A stretch of 59,322 nucleotides of DNA from Collinsella aerofaciens (GTDB taxonomy: Bacteria > Actinomycetota > Coriobacteriia > Coriobacteriales > Coriobacteriaceae): contig CAJMHW010000008.1 of assembly GCA_905213325.1 (NCBI GenBank), positions 1 through 59,322 of the forward strand, given 5' to 3'. The position numbers and the translations under genes are program-made. Below are positions 47,305 through 56,093 of this stretch, piece after piece; the first letter of the stretch is position 1, and every line of letters starts with the position of its first letter. Below the pieces are notes generated by a model. It saw nothing but the letters and a program-made list of their open reading frames with translations. It was not told the DNA's origin and did not search any database.

Positions 47305-47370
47305 TAGACAAACTGGAGGACGAGACAAACCAAAAACGGGATGGGCGCTAACCCGATGGCGCACCACCCA

Positions 47371-47409
47371 AATAGAAACGGGCTCTGTCCCATATAGAGA
47401 CAGAGCCCG
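47371..47409 (-). terminator. tRNA-Thr(UGU) terminator
   Basis: Minus strand CGGGCTCTGTC pairs exactly with GACAGAGCCCG around a 9-nt loop, followed by TTTCTATTT, 9 bp after the tRNA. Confidence 0.88.
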
Positions 47410-47418
47410 AAACTCTCA

Positions 47419-47493
47419 TGGAGCCAGTGACAGGAATCGAACCTGCAACCCACTGATTACAAATCAGTTGCGCTACCGTTGCGCCACACTGGC
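47419..47493 (-). tRNA. tRNA-Thr (TGT)
   Basis: 75-nt cloverleaf with anticodon loop TTTGTAA between ACTGA and TCAGT; the acceptor GCCAGTG/CACTGGC is perfect and the 3' CCA is encoded. It lies apart from the main tRNA cluster, on the other side of the beta-glucoside islet. Confidence 0.95.
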
Positions 47494-47646
47494 ACACTTG
47501 GCGCTTTCGCGCGAAGCCTGTTAAGAATAAAGGAATTGCGGACGAGGCGCAACAGACCGCACGGCGTTATACAAATATGCAAAATCCAGCAACAACAGGT
47601 ACCAGGCCCGTTCATTTCTGTCAGTTCGCCCTCAATCTTAAAACCA

Positions 47647-47706
47647 TTCGTCAGAACGAATAGTTTTAATTACAATGGAATAGATAAAACTATTCGTTCT
47701 GACGAA
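47647..47706. promoter_or_regulatory. Perfect 22-bp-arm palindrome before the HTH-HipA gene
   Basis: Arm 47647-47668 and its exact complement 47685-47706 are 16 bp apart. Each arm contains the smaller palindrome TTCGT-CAGA-ACGAA (or its inverse). A -10-like TACAAT lies in the spacer and the gene starts 10 bp after the second arm, so a protein bound here would block transcription. The fused HTH domain of the next gene is the natural candidate. Confidence 0.8.
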
Positions 47707-47716
47707 GGGTTTCGCG

Positions 47717-49057
47717 ATGTTGACCACGAAGGAAGCTGCAGAGCTACTCGACATCACCCCGCGCAGGGTGCAAGAGCTCATAATAAACGGAGCACTTGAG
47801 GCCCGCAAGGCTTCTGGTGTATGGCTCATCGACAAAGACAGCGTCGACACGCGACTCCGTTCCGTGACCAAAACGGGGGGACGTCCCCGCCGCGGCCACG
47901 GTAAGAGCGAGATCGCATTCACCCTCATGAATCGCACACACGAAGTCGCTCAGCTGGTCTACAGCACATCGCGAAAAGACTTTACCCACATCGGCGCCGA
48001 CGTCGATCGTGCCCACGCCCCTATTGGAGTATTTGGCCCTAATAGTCCCATATCGCTCGACTCCTTCCGCATCTGGTGGCGCGGCCGCGGTATCCCGCTC
48101 GCACGCATTGGGCTAGCCTCCCTGCTTGCAGAAGCCGCAGTCGATGTTCCCGATGAACTCGTACAGCGAAATCTCGGCCTCTCCTTATCCGACCAGTATT
48201 GGATTAGACCCCAAGGCTCCGGTCTCGCGTGGGAAGATATTAACTTCTTCAATAATGCTTTTGACGACGTCTCTCTGTCCATCGCGTCCTTCGCCCCAGA
48301 GGGCAAGGCAGCTGCCGCAAAGCCTGACAACACCTCGGACGGCAATCTTCAAAAGTACTGGACATGCAAGGGCGGACGTCGAATTCTGCATAAGGCAGGA
48401 GCGCACCTGAACCAGGAACCTTATAACGAGCTGGTGGCGACCGCGCTCCATCGTCGCATCCTAAACGCCAGCGATTTTGTACCTTACTCGCTCGAGGGCA
48501 CGGGCACTTCCGCCCTGAGCATATGCGATGTCTTCTTAACTGATGAAGAAGAGTATGTCCCTGCGTTCTATGTAAACCAGTACGCAAACGCAGGTGAACG
48601 ACTAACCGACTACGAGCGATACGTAGCAAACTGCGAGGAGCTCGGGGTGACAGGCGTCAAGGATGCCCTTGACCGCATGATCGTATGCGATGACATCATT
48701 GCCAACTACGACCGTCATTGGCGCAACTTCGGCCTCGTGCGAAACGTCAACTCACTGGTCTGCAGACCAGCCCCCATCTTCGATTCGGGCTCATCACTCT
48801 GGTGCAACATATCACTAGAGGAGCTTAGGGCGGGAGAGCACAGTTTTACCAGTGCACAATTTCATTCACGCCCCGCCAAACAAATGTTGCTCGTCGAGGA
48901 CATGGGCTGGTTCGATGGAGACAAACTCGAAGGCTTCGTTGACGAGACAATCGAGATTCTGTCTAAAAACGATGCCCTAGCAGCGAGACTGCCTTATCTA
49001 AAAGAGGCGCTAACGTGGCGCCTCGAAAGAATGATCGACATCGCTGAATGGAGTTAG
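47717..49057 (+). CDS. HipA-like kinase with fused N-terminal DNA-binding domain
   Basis: 446 residues. Residues 1-50 (LTTKEAAELLDITPRRVQEL) form an excisionase/MerR-like helix-turn-helix. The C-terminal half has the HipA-type kinase features: GGRRILHKAG with a candidate ATP-binding Lys (~220-229), NYDRHWRNFG as the catalytic loop with Asp, His and Asn (~331-340) and PIFDSGSSLW as the metal-binding Asp (~353-362). No HipB gene is adjacent. It may be a self-regulated phospho-toxin or signalling kinase. It sits next to a tRNA gene behind a large palindrome, and its codon use is more AT-rich than its neighbours. Confidence 0.78.
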   Translation: MLTTKEAAELLDITPRRVQELIINGALEARKASGVWLIDKDSVDTRLRSVTKTGGRPRRGHGKSEIAFTLMNRTHEVAQLVYSTSRKDFTHIGADVDRAHAPIGVFGPNSPISLDSFRIWWRGRGIPLARIGLASLLAEAAVDVPDELVQRNLGLSLSDQYWIRPQGSGLAWEDINFFNNAFDDVSLSIASFAPEGKAAAAKPDNTSDGNLQKYWTCKGGRRILHKAGAHLNQEPYNELVATALHRRILNASDFVPYSLEGTGTSALSICDVFLTDEEEYVPAFYVNQYANAGERLTDYERYVANCEELGVTGVKDALDRMIVCDDIIANYDRHWRNFGLVRNVNSLVCRPAPIFDSGSSLWCNISLEELRAGEHSFTSAQFHSRPAKQMLLVEDMGWFDGDKLEGFVDETIEILSKNDALAARLPYLKEALTWRLERMIDIAEWS

Positions 49058-49084
49058 CAAGACAGCATTGCCCCGCCAACTCCC

Positions 49085-49762
49085 CTACCTCCCGCGCAGG
49101 GCCTTGAGCTTGGCCAGGGCATCGGGGCTCAGGCGACTGCCCAGAGTCATCTTGATCTGCGGAGCTTCCTCTGCCTCGTGAACGTCGTTATCGATCTGCT
49201 TGATCTCGTCCACCAGCATGCGGCTCGAGATACGCGTGACACCCTTGCCCATGACGACGGCTTGAATTGTGCCGTCACTCGATACCACGGAGCACGCGCG
49301 GCCCTCCTCACGTGCCTCGATGCAGAGCTTCTGCACCACGGTATCGGCAGAGACGCCCGTCGGCGAAAACTCGATGCGCACGCCGCGGGCCGGCAGGTTG
49401 GGGCGCTCGCTGGAGATATTGCCCGCGCCGTCGAACACGATCACGGCCTCGTAGCGGCCCTGGGCAAAGGCGGCGACGTCGTTGATGAGTGCGGTACGCG
49501 CCATATCGTGAACATCGTTGGAGTATGGATCGTCGGAATGGTCGTAGACGAGCTTTTCGTAGCGCGGCGTGCAGTGGATCACGTTGTAGCCGTCGACCAC
49601 CAGCAGCTCGGGCTTATTGGAGTGCACCGTCGAGACCGGATCGGCGATGGCCTGTGCAAACGCATTGCCGCCCACACCGTAGGTCGCAGCCGAGACAATC
49701 GGCTTGGCCGAGCCTTCGCCAAAGCGCTTGGCCTTGGACTTGGCACGGTTCTTCTTGGACAT
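49085..49762 (-). CDS. NYN-domain ribonuclease (Rae1/YacP family)
   Basis: 225 residues. After a basic N-terminus, VDGYNVIHCTPRY, a TALINDVAAFAQGRYEAVIV stretch, VFDGAG and SSDGTIQ show the PIN-like NYN_YacP domain. In Bacillus the homologue Rae1 enters the ribosomal A site and cuts mRNA. It is three bases downstream of rlmB, matching the rlmB-yacP pairing of other Gram-positive genomes. Confidence 0.87.
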   Translation of the reverse strand: MSKKNRAKSKAKRFGEGSAKPIVSAATYGVGGNAFAQAIADPVSTVHSNKPELLVVDGYNVIHCTPRYEKLVYDHSDDPYSNDVHDMARTALINDVAAFAQGRYEAVIVFDGAGNISSERPNLPARGVRIEFSPTGVSADTVVQKLCIEAREEGRACSVVSSDGTIQAVVMGKGVTRISSRMLVDEIKQIDNDVHEAEEAPQIKMTLGSRLSPDALAKLKALRGR

Positions 49763-49765
49763 GCG

Positions 49766-50686
49766 CTACTCCTCCCCCATGAGCTCGCCGGCGTTGCGGC
49801 GCAGCCACTCAAAGCACAGCGCCGTGGTCGCCTGGGCAACATTGAGGCTCTCGGTCATGCCGCGCTGGGGAAGCTTGGTCAAAAAGTCGCATTTCTCGAG
49901 CACCAGGCGCGAGATGCCATCGCCCTCGGACCCCATGACGAGCGCCACGCGACCCTCGAAGGGAGCATCCCAGCAATTGCCTTCGGCGTGCTCGGAGGCA
50001 CCGCCAACCCAAAAGCCAGCGGCCTTGAGGTCATCGAGTGCACGGGCGATATTGGGAACCTGCGCGATAGGCAGATGCATGACGGCACCGGCTGAGGTCT
50101 TGTAGCTGCCCACGGTCACGCCGGCGGCACGCTTGTTGGCGATGACGACGCCCGCGGCGCCCACGACCTCGGCGGAGCGCACGATGGCGCCAAAGTTGCC
50201 GTCGTCAGTCACATGGTCGAGTACGATGACGAGCGCCGGACCGTCGCCCGCACGGTCGAGAATATCGGCGACATCGGCATAGGGGAAGTTGCCAACCTCG
50301 AGCGCAATGCCCTGGTGAGCGCCATGGCTCGACAGTGCGTCGAGCTGCGCGCGCTGCACATACTTAATGCGGACGCCCGCGGCGTTGAGGTCGTCGACCA
50401 GGCGCGACAGGGCAGCATCGCGCTCCCCACCCTCGGCGATGAGCGCGCACTTGATGGGAAAACCAGTGCGCAGGGCCTCGGCGGCAGCACGACGTCCCTC
50501 GATAAACTCGCCCTTGGGAACCTGGACAGCATCGCGGTTGCGATCGCGCTGCGAACGCGCAGCTTGGGCTTGGGAGCGCTCGCGCTGGCCCTTGGGAGTG
50601 GCAGAGCGGTCGTTGCGGCGAATCGGACGCGAGCCAGAAGCAGCCTGCTTGCCTCCACGCGGTGCACGCTTGCGATTGTCGGCCAT
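49766..50686 (-). CDS. rlmB: 23S rRNA 2'-O-ribose methyltransferase, RlmB/TrmH family
   Basis: 306 residues from the ATG at 50686 (GGAGGT upstream). A basic, disordered ~55-residue N-terminus is followed by the substrate-binding domain and a SPOUT knot: VLDHVTDDGNFGAIVRSAEV, VMGSEGDGISRL and LPQRGMTESLNVAQA. It methylates 23S rRNA, as inferred from the family. It lies between cysS and the YacP gene, with two palindromic repeats in the spacer. Confidence 0.9.
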   Translation of the reverse strand: MADNRKRAPRGGKQAASGSRPIRRNDRSATPKGQRERSQAQAARSQRDRNRDAVQVPKGEFIEGRRAAAEALRTGFPIKCALIAEGGERDAALSRLVDDLNAAGVRIKYVQRAQLDALSSHGAHQGIALEVGNFPYADVADILDRAGDGPALVIVLDHVTDDGNFGAIVRSAEVVGAAGVVIANKRAAGVTVGSYKTSAGAVMHLPIAQVPNIARALDDLKAAGFWVGGASEHAEGNCWDAPFEGRVALVMGSEGDGISRLVLEKCDFLTKLPQRGMTESLNVAQATTALCFEWLRRNAGELMGEE

Positions 50687-50727
50687 AAAGCGACCTCCTA
50701 AATACAACTATCAAACGAAACAAATAG

Positions 50728-50832
50728 ACCGACCGCCCGAGGTGCGGCAGATTGCCTTGAAAGAGGAGGGCATAGACCTTGAGGTCATGCCCGACGATTG
50801 AAAGGCAAGGTGCCGTGGCTCGGGCGGTCGGT
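50728..50832. repeat. Family B nested hairpin, copy 3
   Basis: Outer arms ACCGACCGCCCGAG (50728-50741) and CTCGGGCGGTCGGT (50819-50832) are perfect. The inner stem is GGGCATAGACC/GGTCATGCCC. Conserved internal bases: AGATTGCCTTGAAAGAGG and TTGAAAGGCAAGGTGCC. It is tandem with copy 4. Confidence 0.88.
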
Positions 50833-50833
50833 A

Positions 50834-50935
50834 CGGGTTTTTCAAGTGCCCGAGATTGCTGTGAAAGAGGAGCGACGCGTACTTGAGTACGCGAGCGACG
50901 GTTTGAACGGCAAGGTCGGGTGCTTGGAAAACCCG
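50834..50935. repeat. Family B nested hairpin, copy 4
   Basis: Outer arms 50834-50853 and 50916-50935 (CGGGTTTTTCAAG with CTTGGAAAACCCG) pair with G-U positions. The inner stem is GCGACGCGTACT/AGTACGCGAGCG. GATTGC-TGTGAAAGAGGAG and TTGAACGGCAAGGT align with copy 3. It ends 7 bp from the cysS stop codon. Confidence 0.86.
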
Positions 50936-50941
50936 CAGGGA

Positions 50942-52408
50942 TTAGAGAGTCTTAATACGGGTGCCGGCGGCAGTATCTTCAATCGTCAGGCCCAAGTCCT
51001 TGAGCTGATCGCGAATGGCATCTGCCAGATCCCAGTTCTTGGCGGCACGGGCCTCGGCGCGAGCCTCGAGAATCTTGGAAGCCGCCTCGTCCACGTCGTC
51101 ACCAGTGTAGGCGACCAGGCCGGCGGCAACGCCCAGCAGGCCCAGCGGCAACTCGACCTTGGGCTCGGGAAGCTCGACGCCAAACGTATCGAGCAGCTCG
51201 GTCAGCGTATCGGCGGCGGCAAGCGTGGCGGCCTTGTCGGCAGCATCGCCCGCCTGCTCCAGGTACTGGTTGCACTCGGTCACAAAGCCAAAGACGGCAC
51301 CCATGGCACCAGCGGTGTTAAAGTCGTCGTCCATGCACTCCTTAAAGGTGGCACGGGTCTCGGCGGCCTTGGCGGCAAACGCCTCGGCGGCAGCCTCAGC
51401 GGCGTCGGCCGTCGCGTGGCTTGCAGCCCAGCGCAGGTTCTCGACCGTACCGGCGATACGTGTGAGCGAGTTCTCGGCACCCTCTAGGCGCTCCCAGGAG
51501 AAGTCGAGCGGCGAGCGATAGCTCGTCTGCAGCATCAGCAGGCGCAGGGCGGCAGCGGAGTGCTGCTCGAGCACCTCGGCCAGCGTAAAGAAGTTGCCGA
51601 GCGACTTGGACATCTTCTCGCCGTCTACCAGCAGCATGCCCGTGTGCATCCAGGTGTTGGAGAAGCCCTGGTGCCAGGCGCAGGTGGCCTGGGCGCACTC
51701 GTTCTCGTGATGCGGGAAGGCAAGGTCGGAGCCGCCGCCGTGGATGTCGATCGGAGTGCCCAGGTAGCGATGCACCATAGCGGCGCACTCGGTGTGCCAA
51801 CCGGGACGGCCCTCGCCCCAGGGGCTCGGCCAGCTGGGCTCGCCGGGCTTGGCGGCCTTCCACAGGGCAAAGTCGAGCGGGTCGTTCTTGTCCTCGTTCT
51901 CCTCGATGCGCGCGCCAACCATAAGGTCGTCGATGTTGCGGCCCGAGACCTGGCCATAGTTGGGATCGCTGCGCACGGCAAAGTACACATCGCCGTTATC
52001 GGCTGCGTAAGCGTGGCCCTGCTCGATAAGCGTCTTGATCATGGCGATCATGGGGCCGATCTCCTTGGTGGCGCGGGGACGCACATCCGGGTCGAGCACG
52101 TTGGCGGCGCGCATGACGCCGATGAACTTATCGGAGAACTCCGTCGCGACCTCGGCGGCCGTACGGCCCTGCTCGTTGGCGCGCTTGATGATCTTGTCGT
52201 CGACATCGGTGAGGTTCTGGGCGAACGTGACCTCGTAGCCGCTCGCGATGAGCCAGCGGCGAATCACATCGAAGCTGATGAACGTACGGGCGTTGCCGAT
52301 GTGGATGTTGTCGTAGACCGTGGGGCCGCACACGTACATGCGGACCTTGCCGGACTCGATGGGCTGGAACTCTTCCTTTTTATGGGTAGCGCTGTTGTAG
52401 ATACGCAT
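50942..52408 (-). CDS. cysS: Cysteine--tRNA ligase
   Basis: 488 residues. The zinc Cys and HIGH-like motif are in YVCGPTVYDNIHIGNARTF; WPSPWGEGRPGWHTECAAM contains further zinc ligands, and EKMSKSLGNF is the KMSKS loop. It charges tRNA-Cys. Three bases after ispF; this ispF-cysS-rlmB order is common in Gram-positive bacteria. Confidence 0.96.
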   Translation of the reverse strand: MRIYNSATHKKEEFQPIESGKVRMYVCGPTVYDNIHIGNARTFISFDVIRRWLIASGYEVTFAQNLTDVDDKIIKRANEQGRTAAEVATEFSDKFIGVMRAANVLDPDVRPRATKEIGPMIAMIKTLIEQGHAYAADNGDVYFAVRSDPNYGQVSGRNIDDLMVGARIEENEDKNDPLDFALWKAAKPGEPSWPSPWGEGRPGWHTECAAMVHRYLGTPIDIHGGGSDLAFPHHENECAQATCAWHQGFSNTWMHTGMLLVDGEKMSKSLGNFFTLAEVLEQHSAAALRLLMLQTSYRSPLDFSWERLEGAENSLTRIAGTVENLRWAASHATADAAEAAAEAFAAKAAETRATFKECMDDDFNTAGAMGAVFGFVTECNQYLEQAGDAADKAATLAAADTLTELLDTFGVELPEPKVELPLGLLGVAAGLVAYTGDDVDEAASKILEARAEARAAKNWDLADAIRDQLKDLGLTIEDTAAGTRIKTL

Positions 52409-52411
52409 TCG

Positions 52412-52906
52412 TTACTCCTTAGCGGTTTTCTGTAGCAGGCAGACAGCCCAGGCGCCAATTCCCTCGCCTTGGCCTTCCCAGCCGAGCTTTTCGGTCGTAG
52501 TGGCGGCGACACCCACGTTTTCGACGTCAACGCCCAGGGCATGGGCAAGGTTGGCGCGCATGGCATCGCGGTGCGGGGTGATCTTGGGCTGCTGGCAGGC
52601 AATGGTGCAATCGGCATCGACAAACTCAAAGCCCAGCTCGCGCGCATAGTCCATCACACGGGCAAGCAGCACCATCGAATCGGCGCCCTCGTAGGCAGGG
52701 TCGGTGTCGGGGAACAGTTTGCCGATGTCTCCCCCGCGGCAGGCGCCCAGAATGGCGTCGGCCAGCGCGTGCGCGAGCACATCGGCATCCGAGTGGCCCA
52801 GCAGACCGCGCTCGTAGGGAATGTCGACCCCGCCGATAATACATCGACGCCCCTCCACCAGACGGTGAACGTCGTAGCCATGACCAATGCGCAGGTTACT
52901 GAACAT
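52412..52906 (-). CDS. ispF: 2-C-methyl-D-erythritol 2,4-cyclodiphosphate synthase
   Basis: 164 residues. RIGHGYDVHRL holds the zinc-binding Asp and His, and LLGHSDADVLAHALADAILG is the family signature. It closes the cyclic diphosphate in the MEP isoprenoid pathway, two steps after IspD. Its start overlaps ispD by 11 bp. Confidence 0.96.
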   Translation of the reverse strand: MFSNLRIGHGYDVHRLVEGRRCIIGGVDIPYERGLLGHSDADVLAHALADAILGACRGGDIGKLFPDTDPAYEGADSMVLLARVMDYARELGFEFVDADCTIACQQPKITPHRDAMRANLAHALGVDVENVGVAATTTEKLGWEGQGEGIGAWAVCLLQKTAKE

Positions 52907-53624
52907 GGGGAAGGTCCTCTCCCTCGGCCATGCGGCCGAGCAGAATCGCGGTTACGGGACGCAGGTCCTCGGGCATCGTCACCTTAAGGTTATCTCGCGG
53001 GCTCTGAACGCAGCGGACGCGCCCACCCATGCGCTCGACCAGCGAAGAATCGTCGGTCCCGACAAAGCCCTCGGCGATAGCTGCGGTGTGGGCGCGTTTC
53101 ATGGCGTCGACGCTAAAGATCTGCGGCGTCTGTGCGGCCCAATAAAGTTCGCGCGGCGGCGTCTCGACGATATTATCGCCGTCGACGATCTTGAGCGTGT
53201 CGATCGCGGGCTGGCCGCACACGACACCGTCGAGGGCACGGTCGCTCACGAGCACGTCGATAGCGTGATCGATGGCCTCGGTCGTAATAAGCGGACGAGC
53301 GCCGTCGTGAATGGCGACGTATTCAAAGCCCGCCGGAACCGCATGCACGCCGGCACGGGTGGAATCCTGGCGGGTCTCGCCGGCATCGGCAAAACTGATG
53401 GGCGTGTCATAGTCAAACGGATCGATGGCCAGGCGGCGCATCTCGGCACGGCGCTCGGCAGGGCAAACCACGACGATGTGGCCAACCTTATCGCTGCGGT
53501 CAAATGCGCGGATGGACCAGCTCATAAGCGGACGGCCCGCTACATTGACGAGCTGCTTGCCGCCAGGGTTGCCAAAGCGCTGGCCGCTACCACCGGCAAC
53601 GACCACGGCGCACACGGGCGCCAT
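52896..53624 (-). CDS. ispD: 2-C-methyl-D-erythritol 4-phosphate cytidylyltransferase
   Basis: 242 residues. VVAGGSGQRFGNPGGKQ is the CTP-binding loop, and VAIHDGARPLIT and QTPQIF are typical of IspD. It activates MEP with CTP. The start codon shares one base with the disA stop (TAATG), so the two are coupled, and ispF overlaps its end. Confidence 0.95.
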   Translation of the reverse strand: MAPVCAVVVAGGSGQRFGNPGGKQLVNVAGRPLMSWSIRAFDRSDKVGHIVVVCPAERRAEMRRLAIDPFDYDTPISFADAGETRQDSTRAGVHAVPAGFEYVAIHDGARPLITTEAIDHAIDVLVSDRALDGVVCGQPAIDTLKIVDGDNIVETPPRELYWAAQTPQIFSVDAMKRAHTAAIAEGFVGTDDSSLVERMGGRVRCVQSPRDNLKVTMPEDLRPVTAILLGRMAEGEDLPHVQ

Positions 53625-54691
53625 TATGCGTTCCCCTGTTTGGTGCCCTTCATGCGGTACAGGGAGTCCGCAAGAATGGCAGGGTTGTTAACGCCAAAGT
53701 CGCCCAGGCGCTCCGGATCCTCGCTGATGTCGTCCATGAGCTCCTGCAGCGAACCGTACTCGTCGACGATCTTCTCGGCCACACCGTCGCGCACGACGGA
53801 CACACGCGAAAGCGTGCGCAGACCCAGCGGCGTCATGACAGAGTCCTCATCCAGGTCGTCATAACCCAGAACCGCCGCCACATGCTGTGGGTCGGACAGG
53901 TCCTTAGGCGTCATGCGAGCGAGCTCGGCGCGAATCTTCTCGGCATTGGCCTCGGAAGAGTCACTCGCGTAGTCGCGGATCATCAGGTCGTATTCGGTAT
54001 CCATACTGGAGCCGGCGAGCTGCTCGAGCTGCATCTGCACGAGCTTGCCCTGGTTGCCCAGCTTGACGATGCAATCCTTAAGCTCAGTCTTTGCCTGCTG
54101 CATGATCTCGAAACTCGAGAAAATACCGGTAATGTCGGCGAGCGTAACGTAGTCGTCGAGCTCAAGGGCTGTCAGGCGCAGCAGGGAGCGATCAAGCGAC
54201 TGACGGGTGGTCTGGAGCGTAGCGACGAGCTGGTTGACCGAGCTCATGATGGTGGTGACAGGTTGGATCTCGTAGCTCTTGCCGTGAACGTACACGTTGA
54301 CGACAGCACGCCGGGCCGAGACCGAGATCACGATGGCATCGGTGAGCACCGACATGCGAGCGGCGGTGCGGTGACGCATGCCCGTCTCGCTCGTGGCAAG
54401 CGAGGGATCGGGATTGAGGTGGAAGTTGGCGCGCAGGATCTGGGTGAGGTCGCCGTCGATAACGATGGCGCCGTCCATCTTGGAAAGCTCGAACAGGCGG
54501 TTCGAGGTAAACGAAATGTTGAGCGGGAAGCCGTCGTTACCGGCAGCAAGCACGTTTTCGGTGTCGCCGACGCAGATAAGGGCGCCCAGATGACCGGCAA
54601 TGATCATGTCGAGGGCGGTGCGGATCGGCTGACCAGGTGCCGTCAGGCGGATGGCCTGTTCCATACGCTTTTGCAGCTCGTTCTTATCCAA
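53624..54691 (-). CDS. disA: DNA-integrity scanning diadenylate cyclase
   Basis: 355 residues. The DAC domain (1-150) has the catalytic MDGAIVIDGD and GMRHRTAARMS motifs. A helical spine follows, then a helix-hairpin-helix DNA-binding domain (~290-355; DLSDPQHVAAVLGYDDLDED). It makes c-di-AMP from two ATP and scans DNA for branch points. It leads the ispD-ispF-cysS cluster, as in other Gram-positive genomes. Confidence 0.95.
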   Translation of the reverse strand: MDKNELQKRMEQAIRLTAPGQPIRTALDMIIAGHLGALICVGDTENVLAAGNDGFPLNISFTSNRLFELSKMDGAIVIDGDLTQILRANFHLNPDPSLATSETGMRHRTAARMSVLTDAIVISVSARRAVVNVYVHGKSYEIQPVTTIMSSVNQLVATLQTTRQSLDRSLLRLTALELDDYVTLADITGIFSSFEIMQQAKTELKDCIVKLGNQGKLVQMQLEQLAGSSMDTEYDLMIRDYASDSSEANAEKIRAELARMTPKDLSDPQHVAAVLGYDDLDEDSVMTPLGLRTLSRVSVVRDGVAEKIVDEYGSLQELMDDISEDPERLGDFGVNNPAILADSLYRMKGTKQGNA

Positions 54692-54912
54692 GGCATCGCT
54701 CCCATCGTATACGCTCCATAAACGCTAAATAGTTTCTCACGGTTTGTCCCCGCAGCAGCCACGAAATCCGATGCTTACAGAATGAGCGAACACCGCTTAG
54801 GTAGCTCATTTGGGACGGGGCTCCTTTGACTGCTCATGTGGTAGCATCGGGTCTCATATAAATGAGGGAGTAGTCGCGTAATCGGGCTCGCCCGCAGAGA
54901 GGGAGCCAGACC

Positions 54913-55491
54913 ATGGGACTCGTAGAGCTTGTGTTGCTTGCCGTTGGCCTTTCGATGGACGCCTTTGCCGTTTCCATCTGCAAAGGCCTTGGCATGAAGA
55001 AAATCAACCTTAAAGTCGCCGTGGTGCTCGGCCTGTTCTTTGGCGGTTTTCAGGCCGGCATGCCCGTAATCGGATGGGCACTCGGCAGCCGGTTCATGGG
55101 CATCATCGGGCCCATCGACCATTGGATCGCCTTCATCCTTTTGGCCTTTATTGGCGGCAAGATGCTGTGGGAAGCCTTTACCGAAGACGAGGACGAAGGC
55201 GACGGCAAGGATGCCGAGAAGATCGACCTCGGCGAGTACCTGATCCTCGCCATCGCCACCTCGATTGACGCGCTCGCCGTGGGTATCTCGTTTGCCGCGC
55301 TCTCGGTCGATATCGTTCCTGCCGTGTCGCTCATTGGCATCACGACCTTTCTCTTCTCCGTTGCCGGCGTAGCGATCGGCCACACCTTTGGTGCGCGCTA
55401 CGAAAAAACTGCCACCATCGTGGGCGGCGTCGTGCTCATCCTCATCGGGCTTAAGATCTTGCTTGAGCATCTGGGGATTTTGGCGCTGTAG
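54913..55491 (+). CDS. mntP: Manganese efflux pump
   Basis: 192 residues with six membrane segments and the paired motifs GLSMDAFAVSICKGLG and ATSIDALAVGISFA, which hold the Asp residues of MntP (DUF204). It exports Mn2+. The 190-bp upstream region contains GGGAGTAG, reminiscent of the 5' part of the yybP-ykoY Mn riboswitch, but too little follows to call one. Confidence 0.93.
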   Translation: MGLVELVLLAVGLSMDAFAVSICKGLGMKKINLKVAVVLGLFFGGFQAGMPVIGWALGSRFMGIIGPIDHWIAFILLAFIGGKMLWEAFTEDEDEGDGKDAEKIDLGEYLILAIATSIDALAVGISFAALSVDIVPAVSLIGITTFLFSVAGVAIGHTFGARYEKTATIVGGVVLILIGLKILLEHLGILAL

Positions 55492-55527
55492 TGCCAAACA
55501 CAATCGCTCAAAACTCAACGCCAGCAC

Positions 55528-55561
55528 AAGGCCTCATGCAGAGTTTTGCACGAGGCCTTTT
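55528..55561 (+). terminator. mntP terminator overlapping a hip box
   Basis: AAGGCCTC pairs with GAGGCCTT, with TGCA/TGCA inside the loop, followed by TTC. It lies 37 bp after mntP, and the loop coincides with the third copy of the hip palindrome box. Confidence 0.65.
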
Positions 55562-55606
55562 CATGCAGACTTTTGCATGTCATACTGATATGCAAAAGTC
55601 TGCATG
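55535..55606. promoter_or_regulatory. hipBA operator: three CATGCAGACTTTTGCAT boxes
   Basis: Exact inverted copies at 55562-55578 and 55590-55606 (11-bp spacer), and a 15/17 copy at 55535-55551. The hipB start is 14 bp after the last. A CATACT -10-like hexamer lies in the spacer. Autoregulation by HipB is the expected mechanism. Confidence 0.8.
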
Positions 55607-55619
55607 TTAGGAGATCGCC

Positions 55620-56090
55620 GTGGATACCCTTCCCATCACCACACCGCGCCAAGCTGGCATCTACGTGCGCCAGGCACGCGAGGCTCAGGACCTCACCCGT
55701 GCGGCCCTCGCTAAAAAAGCCGGTGTTTCGGAACGCCTGCTCGCATCGCTCGAGCTGGGAGATGCCACGGGCATTCGGCTCGACAAGCTGCTGGCGGTTT
55801 TCGGTGCTCTTGGACTGGCGCTCGCCGCTCAAGGGGATATCGACGAATCGAAAAACGAGCAACCAGTCGACGCCCCGCATGCTGATTTGCAACCTCGTAG
55901 CACCCCCAGGCGCCATCACGCTCAACGTTTTCACCATCGCAACCGTCGCAGCGCAGCCATTCCGGCTCTCGCAGATGTCCCCTTTACGTCCGAGCTCTAC
56001 GACAAGGCCTTCGCCGATTTCGCCATGTCCAATCTCGGAGTCTCGATTGCCGCAAACCCATCCGCCCAAACCAGGCCCAAAGGGAGGTAG
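55620..56090 (+). CDS. hipB: HipB-type antitoxin / XRE repressor
   Basis: 156 residues starting with GTG (AGGAG seven bases upstream). Residues 10-70 (RQAGIYVRQAREAQDLTRAA, then KKAGVSERLLASLELGD) form the XRE helix-turn-helix. A long, basic, His/Arg-rich C-terminal tail of ~80 residues is unlike the short E. coli HipB. It would neutralise HipA and bind the palindromes just upstream. Confidence 0.85.
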   Translation: MDTLPITTPRQAGIYVRQAREAQDLTRAALAKKAGVSERLLASLELGDATGIRLDKLLAVFGALGLALAAQGDIDESKNEQPVDAPHADLQPRSTPRRHHAQRFHHRNRRSAAIPALADVPFTSELYDKAFADFAMSNLGVSIAANPSAQTRPKGR

Positions 56091-56093
56091 CCA

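Noticed and set aside
54850..54912. Possible yybP-ykoY manganese riboswitch before mntP
   Set aside because: GGGAGTAG resembles the 5' conserved strand, but only ~45 nt remain before the start codon and the closing strand and second conserved loop are missing.
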